DNA of 64,000 nt from Macquaria australasica (lineage: Eukaryota; Chordata; Actinopteri; Centrarchiformes; Percichthyidae). The stretch spans positions 124,001 to 188,000 of the forward strand of contig SEMN01000699.1 in the NCBI GenBank assembly GCA_005408345.1, read 5' to 3'. Position 1 is the stretch's first letter. The number at the start of each line of letters is the position of its first letter. Position numbers and translations under genes: made by a program. Below are positions 1-12,400 of the stretch, in pieces. The notes below the pieces were generated by a model. It made no database searches. It had not been told where the DNA came from and worked only from the letters and a program-made list of their open reading frames with translations.

Positions 1-1136
1 TTAGTACATGGCTCATTACTCTGACTGACTGGGGGGGGGGGGTTCCAAGTAAATAACCTTCAACAACAACAACAACAACTCTGCTGGGCAGAGCATTATC
101 ACCAACATCTGACCGCGATTGTTGCACGCCAAAATATCTGCCGGCTTGTTTGCTCACTTGACTTCAATTCAGTTTTATTTAAAATTAATGAAAAATGAAC
201 ATGTCAGCTGGGATTGGCTCCAGCACCCCCGCGACCCTCTAAGAGGATAAGCGGTATAGAAAATGGATGGATGGATGGATGGAAAAATGAACGTGCTTTT
301 ACTTTTAGTGCGGTGTTCACCGTAACATTCGCAACCACGGCCGCCATTTTCACAGGTTGGTGATCCCTCCCCTTCCACTACGTAGCCAAGATGGCGACCA
401 TTGAGGGTGAGAAGTGTCAACTTTCTGACTGTTATGAGTACATCATCAGGGTCCTCACAGTGCTGCATTTTGCCATAATGTCAGTGTGAACGCACTTGTG
501 CATCTCAAAATAGCAAGTGGAAGTGCTGAAGAACACTAATTCAGACACAGCTTTAGTCTCACAGAGCTGCTAACATGGCTGCAGACTCTCAGTCTGGTTT
601 ATTTCTGTATTAAAACAGCTGCCGGCATCTTGTCTGTGTTCCTGATGAGAGTGTATGAGTGCATTCAGTCTCCTCTGTGTCCCTGCACCAACACCAAACT
701 AGAGAGGAATAAAAGAAAAGAAAAAGTGTGAATTAGTAAATAATTCAATGAATCACACTACAGATTTTTTCGCTCTGCAGGATCAACAGGAATTAAACAC
801 ATCGGTCGTTCCTGTTGACCTTATCAAAGACAGAAATGTGCTGAGCGCTGGCAGGTGTGGGCGAGTCCTTCTGATCCAGTGAAGCAAAGAGCTCCATCAC
901 ACTAACTCACCCCGACAGCAAGAATTCAAACTCATGACTCCAGCACCTTTTATTCCATTTATGAGGGTTAAGAAGCTTTGAGTGGGCCCTGAACGCACCA
1001 CAGAGGCTGCTGATACTCTGCTGAGTAATCTGCTCACTTGTTGAGCTGTGACGATGAAACTCTCTTCTCCCCTGTCCTCCCTCGCTTCCCTCCTTCCTCC
1101 TCTCCTCTTCCTCCACCCTCTGCGACGTTTCGGCAG
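1..1136. other. Left-edge DNA, part of an stxbp4 intron
   Basis: No exon was recognised. It contains a 12-base G run (31-42), a (CAA) microsatellite (61-79), an interspersed-repeat tail (201-282) and a pair of YY1-like motifs (about 340-353 and 386-398). The rest is unremarkable. Confidence 0.5.
201..282 (+). repeat. Teleost interspersed-repeat 3' tail ending in (GGAT)n
   Basis: The segment reads GGGATTGGCTCCAGCACCCC, then GGATAAGCGGTATAGAAAAT and five GGAT units. This tail is very common in teleost genomes as I recall it and is typical of a SINE/LINE-type 3' end. The class is not certain. Confidence 0.6.
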
Positions 1137-1316
1137 GAAGTGAAAGTCGGGGCAGACGAGAGTCGGGCTCTGAGGACTCGGATCCAGCTGGCCGAGGTGG
1201 CTCAGAAGCAGGCCAGGGGGATGGAGATGGACTATGAGGAGGTGATCCACCTGCTGGAGGCCGAGATCGCAGAGCTGAAGACTCAGAGAGTGGAGCAACT
1301 GGCACCAAGCAACAAG
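1137..1316 (+). CDS. stxbp4: stxbp4 coiled-coil exon
   Basis: Sixty codons in phase 0 at both ends. The acceptor follows a long pyrimidine tract (1075-1136) ending CGGCAG. The translation runs from EVKVGADESR to QLAPSNK, with heptad-like leucines in HLLEAEIAELK. The donor is GTGACC, weaker than the other donors of this gene but the only one that keeps the frame with the next exon. Confidence 0.85.
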
Positions 1317-3379
1317 GTGACCAACATGACACTGATGCACAAAGAGGACTTTGTTCAGTCTTTGTCTGATCATCTTTAAGTTCTGATCACGAGCCAAAAG
1401 TGGCTGCAGAAGTAGCTCACTTTAAAACGAGCTCAAGGCCCCTCATGTTTACATCACGATGAGCTCCCTCTTCTGGTCATCAAAAAATAGTTCGCAAGTT
1501 TGTGAATTTAGTGCCCCCCCCCAGGTTTTGGTTTCTTCCTCCATCATCAGCTGTGAATCTGGGTCAGTGTTTTGCTCCGTCTTATTCCGTGACAGAGCTG
1601 CTTCCCTCTCTGACGTCGCCTTCCCTCCGACAGGTTATTTTTATAGAAAGCTGCCTAGCAACCTGCAGCTCGGCCCCGGCAGGGACGGTTTGGGCTCACT
1701 GCTGATGGCGAGCAGACGAGCCGAGCCGAGCCGCCGCCGCCGCAGAGCAGCAGCTTTTACAGATCTGCAGAGAGGAAGAAGCTCCTCTCTGCTGCGCTGT
1801 AAATATTATGACACGTTGAAAACAAAGTGCGATATCAGGCTTTTCCAAACTGCACAGGGAGGTCGCTCACTATTCCGTCCACAATCACAAGACAGCAGAC
1901 GTAATCCATTTCTCCAGCTCTGCTCTCCAAGGAAATATTTGATTTCTACTCACTACATTTGATTTGATTCTTTTGTGGGAGCGTCAAATCATTGTGCAAA
2001 TACATATATAATTCTCAGATGTGCATACACACTGTTGTAACTATGAAACACAGTGAATGGAATTGTGGTTATTAACCAAAATCACTGTGTGAAGACGGTT
2101 GTCAGATGTTTCCCTTGTTGTTCTGTCTTCATGCCAGGAGGAGACGGAGGAGCTGAAGAAGAGAGTGGCCGTCCTGGAGTGTCAACTACGGAAGAGCGAA
2201 GTGGCCAAAAAGGGCTTTGAGATGTCGACGGGAAAACTGCTGAGTTTTGTGGAGGTAAACAGTCAGAGCAGCAGTGAATGTTTCTGCTGACTGGTTGTGT
2301 GTGTGTGTGTGTGTGAATGTGTGTGTGTGTGTGTGTGTGTGTCACAGCCTGATGTATAAAACACACACAGTGAACCTCACTGTTCCTTTATCACCATCAT
2401 CATTTATTTACACACCGTCCTGCTGCACCAAATACTCACTAGAGCACCAAATGCGGATTCATCCGCCACTGAAAATAGTCCCCAACAAATGCACTATTTC
2501 CTTCTGTTTGAACCCTTTTTTTAAACATGAAACTATACATCTGAGAGGTGTTTCTAAAGATGTACGTCTTCAGTAGGAACCAATGGGCTCAGAGCTGAGA
2601 GCCACAGACAGGAAGTCAGACAGGACAGAGAGACGGACTGACATGTTGTTGGTTTGAGTCTGAATATGAGATTTGTGTGCTTGTGTCTGTGTTACAAAAA
2701 GAACAAAAAAACAGCTTAATGTGAACAAGAGCATTTTACCTCCACCTGAAAAGATGTTTACCTTCCAGCAGGAGTATAGTTTATTATAGTTTATTATAGT
2801 TTGTTATAGTTTAATATAGTTTCTTATAGTTTAATATAGTTTGTTATAGTTTGTTATGGTTTATTATAGTTTGTTATGGTTTGTTATAGTTTGTTATAGT
2901 TTATTATAGTTTATTATAGTTTGTTATAGTTTAATATAGTTTCTTATAGTTTAATATAGTTTGTTATAGTTTAATATAGTTTCTTATAGTTTAATATAGT
3001 TTGTTATAGTTTGTTATGGTTTGTTATGGTTTATTATAGTTTGTTATAGTTTATTATAGTTTCTGTAATAATCTGTGGAGCATCTGAACAACAGAGGAAT
3101 GAAGCAGAGAAAGAGCTTCAGTCAGATTTAGTTTTAGTTTGTTTTCTCTCTGTTTGTCAGAACGTTCAGGAGTTCCTGCTGGAAAGCCACGGACCAACCA
3201 AGAGCTACAGGTACTGACTGAGTGTGTGTGTGTGTTTATGTGTGCTGCTTTGTGTGTAAATGTGATAATGTGTGTGTCATGACTTGAATGTGTGAGGTCA
3301 TTTATTCTGTGTGTATGTGTAAGTGTGTGTAATTGTGTGTGTTTGTGCTGCTTTATGTGATAGTATGTGCATACAGTGG

Positions 3380-3433
<54 letters not shown>

Positions 3434-6400
3434 TCTGACCCCGACACTATCGTCTGAATCAGATAATGAGAGATCCTGCAGAGAGCAGAGCCCATTAGCC
3501 CAGTTTACACACACACACACACACACACACACTCTCTCTCTCTCTCTCATTGGTCCAGCTTGGCCCACTTCAGCCCAGGTGGGACAGCAGTTAGCTCGCG
3601 TTAATGGCCGCCCGCAGCAGCAGCAGCAGCAGCATTATGAAACGTCGACCTGTGGTGAGAGAGTGAGGTCAGACTGACACGTTACCATCAAACTATCTGG
3701 TCAACAAACACCACCGAAGAAGAAGAAGTTTCTTTATATCTTTACATTCTTTCTTTTTGTCCTTCTTTCCTTCCTTGATTCCTTAAATCTTTTTTCTTCC
3801 TGCTTCATTTCTTCTCTTCTGTTCCTTCTTCTACTTTCCTTTTCTTTCCTCCATTTTTCTGTCCTTCCTTCTTTGCTTATCTTTCCTTTCCTTATTTTGC
3901 TTCCTTCCTTATCTGTTCATTCTTTCCTTTTAGTTTTTTTTTTGTGCTTTCTACTTCCCACCTTACTTTCCTTCTCCCTGTCCTTGATTCCTTATATCAT
4001 TTCCTTCCTCCTGCCCTTCCTTCGTTCCTTATACCTTTCCTTTCTATCTAGGCTTCCTTCCTTATTCTTTTCTTTTTTCCTTCATTTTTGCTTCCTTCTT
4101 TCCTCCTTTTTCCTTCTGTCCTTATTGTCTTTCGTCGTTTCATTTTCCCCCCTTTATCTCCTTCCTTCACTCTTTATCTTTCCTTTCTTTCTTCCTTCCT
4201 CCTTCCCTTATTCTTTCTCTTCTTTTCTTCTTTCTGTCCTTCATTCTTAAATCTTTTTTACGGACGTGAACACCTGAGGATTGTCCTCAGTGTTTTGTCC
4301 TCTGGCTGTAAATCCTCCGCCGTATGTAAACCGAGTCTCTGCCGGTGATGTGGCCTCCTCTCTGTTTTCTTGCCGTATTGAGTTCTTATCCGGCATTTTG
4401 TGAACCATATCAACATGAGTTATCGGCACCTTCTGGCCGGTTGTGTAAGTCAGATTCTGTAAATCGGGTCAATCGGTCATGTTATTAAGTCACCCAGCTC
4501 TGGTACCTCCTGCCTGGTCTCCTTTTATTTCAGTCCAGGTCAGTAGGACACCTTGCCTCTTTTGTAACCGCAGGACCCCCCACTCATGTTTTTTCTTTTT
4601 ATTCACCTGCCCATCTGTTTCTAGGCCACCTGTTGGAGGAAATGTAGGCTGTCCAGTCGTCAGGTTCATTGATGGTGGCAGGCATGAGGCGTTGTTCCAC
4701 TTTGTTATAATAAATGTCTCTGTGCTGCCCATTCACTCCCAGTTAATGATAAATACAAGACAGGAAACTTTGAGAAACAGATAATAAAAAGGAGCATGAA
4801 AGCTGCGTTCATCCTGTCTGACTGACGGGGGTGAAGTGGACTCACTTCAGCTTTACAAAGTGTTTTCAGTTCACTCCATCATTCAAACAACTGGAGGTGT
4901 TCGCTGATTCATCAGGCTGTGACAACCTGACATCAACAAGCAGCTTTGTGAGAGTTATTCAAAGCTTTCAGTGCAGAGAGAAGAGTTTGGTTGCTCCACC
5001 AAACCTCCAGGAGAGGCCAACAGGTGGCAACATTTCTTTTTTTAATGATCTTTTTTAGTTTCTGTGCGTTCTCAGCGTACAACATTTATTTGAAGATGGT
5101 ACGGTGGTTTTACTGCTTGTATAATTTTAAATTGCATTACATCACTGGGCATTTCTAACACACATCCAAACACCAAACAAACTGCATGCTGTGGCATAGA
5201 CAGGGTTCGTACAGCTTTTTAAGAGTAAAATTCAAGCCCCTTTTTAAGCACTTTCAAGGTACCTAAACCAAATATGTCCAGACTCTCAAAGCCTTTATCA
5301 TAACATCTAAATAGTTACTATAAATGCCAGGTATGATTTCATTTTTTACAGAGTGACTGTGTAGATGATCAAACACCAGATTATATTAAAAAATCAGGCA
5401 TTTTTCAAGGAGTATATTTGAATTCAAGCATATTCTTAACCTTGAAAACATGATATTTGGCAATGATCATTAGGATTTGATGGACACTAAAAGCAGTGAG
5501 GGAGGACTCGCACACGGAACAAGAAAGAGATTCAGATTGGAGTCTCTCTTAAATATTTCTATTTGACACATTACAGGGCTGTACAGAAAAAATGTTTCAG
5601 TCCATGTTGGACTTCCTCAGTGCAAAATGAGGCCTGCATGGTGAGTAGCCCTATATATACTCTGCAGGTGCACCTAATCAATGATCCAGGGCTTGATTAA
5701 ACACACATGAAGCCAGCTACCAGCAGTGTAGTGACTTGACTTGACCAAACAAGAAAACCTCAAAAAGAAAGTCACTGAGGGGCTGCTATACCGGAGTTGG
5801 CCTAATTGACGCGTCCTCTTGTGTAGCATCGTTCAATAATTCACATTTCCAAACATTAAGTGAATTTATTTCTTCTCCATACAGGGTTTTATACTGTGAA
5901 GACAGAGATCCATATGTACTTTTACCGACAACATAGGTGCAAGCAAACAAAAGCTCACGCTACTGTGTGCTTCCTCCGGTAACCAACACACCTTCTGTGT
6001 GATTACTGCGTTACACCTTCCCCATACTCCACACACCACCTACTGCACAACCAGGGAACTACCACAAGTGAACATATTCATATACACACATAATAATACA
6101 AACAACACAACAATGGCTCCAACAAGCAGGTCAAGTCATTACAAACACATAGTTGCATAGCAATGACACATTCTCATACACATACTGTCATAAATACATA
6201 TACATATTAGCAGGAAATTGGATCCACTTTATATAGAAAGACAACAGTTCTCTGTTCATAATATTACCGTATTTAGCAGCACTTTGTGTCAGCAGGAACC
6301 CAACTGCTCTGCTGCGTTATGATAAAGATAAAGCTACTGATGATACTAACGCAACACTTCCTGTACTGTGTGGAGAGCAGACCAGTAAACAACGAGGACA

Positions 6401-9400
6401 ACAATCAACAACCTTTTACTGGAGGAGACAAAAAAAGCAGGACTAAAAACCTACAGCCACGCTAGGGGCTCTGTGCACCTGTAATGCTTGTTGTAAAGAA
6501 AACCAAACTGTTATATAGTTAAACCAGAGTATTGGACCACCAAAGTCAGTAGGATTCATCCTCTGGGGACCATGAATGTTTTTACCAAATTTCACGACGA
6601 TCCGTCTGATAGTTGTTGAGATATTTCAGTCTGGATCAAAGTGGTGGACTGACAGACACTGCCATTCATACAGCCACGTTGCTAGCATGGCTCTAAACTC
6701 TGCTGGCGTATAGATGAAAGAATGTCAGTCCTTCGGCTCTTTATCTGGCAAAACCTTGCGACTAGTAAAAATTAGTAACTGTGAATCATCATGTAGGTCC
6801 CCTGACTCTCCCGGGGACCTCCATGATGCCTCCATCTTGTGGCTGTTTGTAGTCGTAGTAGTCGTATCTCACTCCTGACTCATGCTTCTCTCTTTTCGCA
6901 GCTCCGGAGACGTTAAGGTTGGAGCGTCGTCTCAAGGCCTCCCTCCTCGCTACAAGAAGAGTCCCTGGACGTCGGCCACGCTCGCCCAGGAGGCGAAGGA
7001 GCTCACAAGGACTGTCAGAGCCATCCTGGAGGTCGACTGTAAGTGATCTCTGCTCGCCTCCACGCATGAAGGTCTGCATGTCCTCCTCCTCCTCTCTGTG
7101 TCTGTGCTGACCTGCATGCGCCTCCCTCCGGATGAAGTTGAAACCAAACTGATCCTGCCAACCTGCCGTTGTGAGTAACTGTCCTCCCCGTTTCAGTGCT
7201 GACCTTCTAGAGGACCCGACTGTAGGAGAACAAAGTCAGCAAGGCTCTGAGGCGGCAGCAGGAAGTCAACAGCCAACCTTGAACCCGAACGCTCTCTACC
7301 CTGACAACTCCTCACCTCCTCAGTACCTGCTAGCAATGGACTCATGTCTTAACTCTGCATGAAACTCTGTTTTGTTTCTGTCAAGCATTTATCACCGCAC
7401 ATCTTCTGAATAGTCAGTACACACTAAACAGCGGCTTTATTCCAGTGTTTTAACCTGAATAATATAAGTTCAAATTCATAATTTGCTGCACACTTTTAGC
7501 ATTAAATCAATTCATCTTTTAAGAGACTTGCAATACGTTTATACAGGTTAACCACACTGGAAGGAGACCACTGTAAAGGTGACGGACTATATGAACATTT
7601 AGAAGTTTTGCCCATAGGTCACCTTATTGATTATGTGATGAGAGTAATGGCACCAAAAATGCTAAATCTTCAGGTTACCGGATGTTAAGAAACGCACTGA
7701 TGACCAATAGCAGGAGAGTCCAACATGGAGGAAGCTTTCATAGAGTCGATGGTATGAATCCATCTTTTGAATAAAGTGTGTCCTATATGCGACTGAGCTA
7801 ACAAGCTAACTAGCTAGCTCAGGGAGTTATAGAGTGGTACAGGAATGAGTCCTAAAACCCTGAAATGAGTTAGCATGTTAGCTCCTCCTGTTCCTCGTCT
7901 GGAAGTCAGTGGGTTTCTTGAATGGGTTTTTGGTTCGATGCCACTCGTGAGTTTTGAAGCTTCTCCGTGTCTTAAAAAAGTCGGTTGCTAACAAGAGTCT
8001 AAATGAGACTCCAGAGGCTGTCGGGGACGTTAAACGTCATCACGCCGAACACAGAAACTCATCGACTCACTCGTCCTCCTTTACAGCCTCGTTGGGTTTA
8101 TACTGCAAACTGTTCTAACTCAAACTTTCCCAAAGGCTTTTGTAGAAGAGGTCAGTGCTGGAAGCTCAGTGGTGGAGACGCTGAAGTCATGTGACCGTGG
8201 TGGAGCTGGTTTACAGCCTAACGTCAGCTTTTTACTGCTGGAGGTTGACTTTATGCTTCAAACATCATAAAGTGGAGTTCATCTGTGGAGATTATCTTGC
8301 TGAACAAAACGTGTAAGAATCAGAAACTTTAGTTTTCTGCAATAATCCAAAATCCAGTGGAAAAATCCCATTGGCTTTTTGTGACGGGAACCAGGGCGAC
8401 GCTAACTTCAGGGTTGGACTACAAAAATGCGTCATTCCTGCAGCACTCCATTGTGACCAACAAGCGCCAGCATGTTCCTGGCTAGCTGGCATGTTAGCGG
8501 TTCACTTGCCACCTACAGTAGTTCACCAACTAGCCCTGTGAGTAGTCACTACATCACCAAGCCTGTGGAACCACATATTTCGTAAAGACTTGCGGATAAA
8601 ATTTGCTGTGCCACTTTCTGGTGTGACCAGGGCTTTAGGCTGCTGTTTGGCTACTTATCTGAACAGCTTGTTAGCCCGGCAGTTTAAAGTTTTCAAATGT
8701 CATGTTTTCAGCTTGTTCCGTTGCCCCCAAGTGACAAAAAAAAGTCAGTTAATGCAGCTTTAAGGTTTTAAAGAGTCAGCTTCTTAAGACTAAAGGTGTT
8801 AGCATTCATCAGAATCACAGAAATCGTGCCGAAACACTCGTCAGATTACGGGTAAAGTGAGCAATGGACAAAACTCTCAAAACGTTGGTGTAGTCCTTTA
8901 AATTTTACCCACCCTCTGTCTCTTTAACGTCAGTGAAGTAATATAAAACAACATGAAACTTTAACGTCACAATATCATATGGTTGTAATTTACTGTAGCT
9001 AACATTCAGTTGCAGAGCGAGTTAATGCAGTTAGAAAACAACTCACTGTAGCTTCCCGTCTGTCTCACTGCTCACTGTTATCTAATCAATGTTTAGCTTT
9101 GTGTTTGAGTGACTGGATGCTCGTGTTTGTGCAGTAGATTAGCCGGCAAAACAAAGCCCATCAAACAATACGGGAGGAGAAAAATCCTGCAAAGCTCACT
9201 CACCTGCAAACATGAAGTCAGGAAGGACGAAGGAGCCGCGACATTCATATTGGAACACAGCCATCGTGGTCTGATACCAGCACTGATTAAAGGACAGTTC
9301 CAGCCTTGATTGGACACTTTAGACCCTTTTATCATGTTTGGAGTTATTTGCTGTTTGCCCTTTTATCTTTTTCTGAGTAAATATTCTGAAACAAACTATC

Positions 9401-12400
9401 TACATATCATGAGTTCTTCTTCGTAAAGAGGAGCAGCCACTTGAAGCTCAAACTGTTATCATTTCGGGATTATTTCACAGACTGTAGCTGCTGGAAGCGT
9501 CGTGATTCGGCTGTCTGTTGGCTGTGATATAATGGAATAAGAACGGTTCAGGACTTAAGTCTGGTTGGGAAAATGACGGCCACAGCTTCAGGCAGCCAAA
9601 CACGGTTTGTTTGAGAAGCAAAAACTAACAAAAGCAGCAGTTGTAGTCTAAAGAGTGTTTTGCGAGATCTCATCCCTGACGCATCCCGACACTCAGAGCT
9701 TAGATGTCAAAGCATCCTTGAACGCACCAACAGGAAGAGTTTTCTCAAGAGTAGCCACTTGAAGAGCTTTCTCGTCTGCAGAACCACGTGAGTACCAGTC
9801 GCTTATTGGAAACATGTTGACTGAGGTTGGATCATACATGTCTGCAGCAAGTCTGTAGTTTCTGCAGGTGTTTCAGAGCATCACAAAGAACCCACATGGC
9901 TGCCTGGAAGGTAGGAACTCAAATTTAAATACGTGCAGCATGTTTCCTATCCGTAGCAAAAAAAAGTCACAGTATGTAGTTAATCAGCTAAATCATTCTA
10001 AACCTCCAGAGTGTCCCTTTGAGGACAGCAAATATACAGAGCCGGGGGGGCTAGGACGGTGAAGAGATTCCAGGAAATACACAGAGCCGGTGGTTAGGTG
10101 GCATCTTTACAGCAATACACAGAGCTAGTAGTTTAGCAGATCTGGGAGTTTGAAGCATTTCCAGTAATTATACAGAGCTTTTGGGTAGTTCAGGGGCCTG
10201 GGAGGGTGGAGTGTTTTCAGCAAATACACTGAGGTGATAGTTCAGGGAACATAGGAGTATGAAACAGTGCTACCAAACAGCATTTCCAGCAGTAGGTGGT
10301 TCAGACGGCCTGCAAATACTCTGAGGCAGAGGGCAGCCAAAACTGTAGCATTCCCAGCAAACAGACAGTGCTTTTAGGTCGTTTACAGGCCTGCATGGGA
10401 TTGTGAGGACGTCCAAGCAAACACATAGAGTTCAGGGGACCTGTAGGATTGAAGTATTCCCAGAAAATATACCAGCCGGTATGTAGCTGAGAGTGTGTAT
10501 GCATGTATGAGTGTGCAATCCTAGCAAATACACAAAGCCGGGATGCAGTTCAGGGAAATGTTTGTGACTAGTTCAGGTTGGCTTTGGAGCTTTCTAGCAA
10601 TTACACAGAGCCATCAAGTGCTTCAGGTTTCCAAAAAGTCAACAGAGCTCGTGGGTAGTTCAGGGGGCCTGGGAGTATGGAACCTTAACAGCAAATACAC
10701 AGAGCCAGAATGTAGTTCATGGGTGCTAGAGGTTAAAACATTAATATCCAGCAAATATACAAAGCCGTGGTGCAGTTGTTGAGAAAGCTCAGCAGCAGCT
10801 GAAGAAACAGAGACTGACACGCTTAATTTGTTTGTATCCAGCAGGCAGGATGTGGGTTTTTGACACAGTCACCTAGTTTCCTTCGGGGGGGGGGGGGGCA
10901 CAGTTACGTAATCACCAGCCGCGATTCAGGAGCACAAGCAGAGACGTCCTCCATCACTCCCAGCATCCTGTTAGACAGAAAGAACAAAATCAAGGCACGG
11001 CACAGAGAAAGTAGGTCGACAGACTGATGTGTTGTGTGTGTGTGTGTGTGTGTGTGTTACAATCACCTGTAGCTCGTTTTCATTGCAGCCCTTCGTTGCC
11101 TGGATACATGTTCTGCTTTAAAAACCATAAAGCTTGTAGCTGGAACCTTTTGTCTTCTTCGTTCACTGCCAGTTAATATGATCAGGAGCACACACACACA
11201 CACACCGACAGATTGCATAATAAACAATCAGCAGAAAGGCTTCAGACTGAACAGTTTCAGACTCCAGTTCGTTAATTCATTCGTTGTTTGTGTTACCATG
11301 ACGACCGTGTCTCTCCCATGACTTGCATTCATTTGCAGCCACTATGCACTCACCAAAATATGCTTTTATAGGTAATGAATGCTATCTGGGTTCGATTATT
11401 TTTCTTCACCACCAACGTGTTTCAACCTGAGGCTGCTTAATGTTTCGATGGCAGCTTCTACATATAACTTCTCATGAATGACTCATCGTTGATAACATTT
11501 AGAAATAAGTGGATGAAACCTGCAGATTCTGACCTTTAAAAGTTCTTTAAGTCTTTACTCTGAGTAGAAACCGAGCTTTGCTCTCTACACTTGTGTGTAT
11601 GATTGAAAGTAAAGAGAACAACCTCTTTTTACCTTTAGATTAATGTCGGAGTGAAAAATGAAACCAAACTGCAGAGTGAACGTCCGCAGAGCTTCAACCA
11701 AAATGATAAAAGTAGAATTTGAGCTGGAAAAAGACTGACATGAAATGCTCAGTGATATCTTTTCTAGGTAACAGAGAGCTGCAGGGATGAGGTATTTTTG
11801 CATTAAACGTTGTGAATCTCCCTCACAGTGACCTTACACTCACATTTTAACTCTTTAAAAGACGTTAAAGGAGTTATTAACGGAGGAGGAGAGAGAGAGG
11901 ATATACAGTAATAGTATAAAAGTAATCAATAGTTGAGCTCAAAGGTTCAGTCCTTCATGACCTTGGAAACAGCAGTGTGACAAAACGCCTCGTCTCTCTT
12001 TAAAGAAGGTCCTGACGCGTCGGAGAGGACTCTGCTGATATGTGACAGTTTGACTGTCTTCATCTTAAACTCTCAGCAGAGTTCATTAATGATGCGGGTC
12101 TCTGTGGCTGTGGATGTGTGTTTCCCTGGAGGCGGTTTCTGCAGCGTTCCTGCAGCCGTGGCCTTCGTGCTGCGCTCACACATTAAATCAGTCGTGTGGT
12201 CGACCTCAGCGACAGCAGCTCATCACTACTCATCACCCTTTGCCTGAAAGAAATGAGCACGATCTTAAATAACAACACCTTCAGCTCTGAGTGACCTGCT
12301 GAGAGACCAGAACAAGTGACAGGCAGTCTGTAGAAATATATAAATGCAAAGATCTCCTAAGAACCTGCAACATACGGTGTCATCTAAACAAAGAAAAAAA

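Larger units (their letters stand above)
3211..6901. other. stxbp4 intron
   Basis: Holds microsatellites (3383-3632), a polypyrimidine tract (3730-4257), apparently unique DNA, a segment beginning near 5200 (GGGTTCGTACAGCTTTTTAA) that looks like a dispersed fish repeat, A/T-rich DNA of unknown origin (5540-6300), and a reversed copy of repeat family A (6535-6700). No exon is evident. Confidence 0.5.

Noticed and set aside
897..1397. Minus-strand frames of 141-166 residues over an stxbp4 exon
   Set aside because: Antisense shadow of the plus-strand coiled-coil exon with its pyrimidine tract.
2781..3060. CRISPR-like regular array
   Set aside because: Units are contiguous without spacers, in a vertebrate intron; it is a minisatellite.
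3873..4348. Phe/Leu/Ser-rich frames resembling a membrane protein
   Set aside because: Translation of the polypyrimidine tract; no codon structure or splice support.
7171..7362. Open frame after a GTTTCAG acceptor-like sequence, considered as an extra stxbp4 exon
   Set aside because: The exon ending at 7038 joins 14566 exactly in phase to give the Cys before the WW domain. This frame shows no family similarity and lacks a matching donor.
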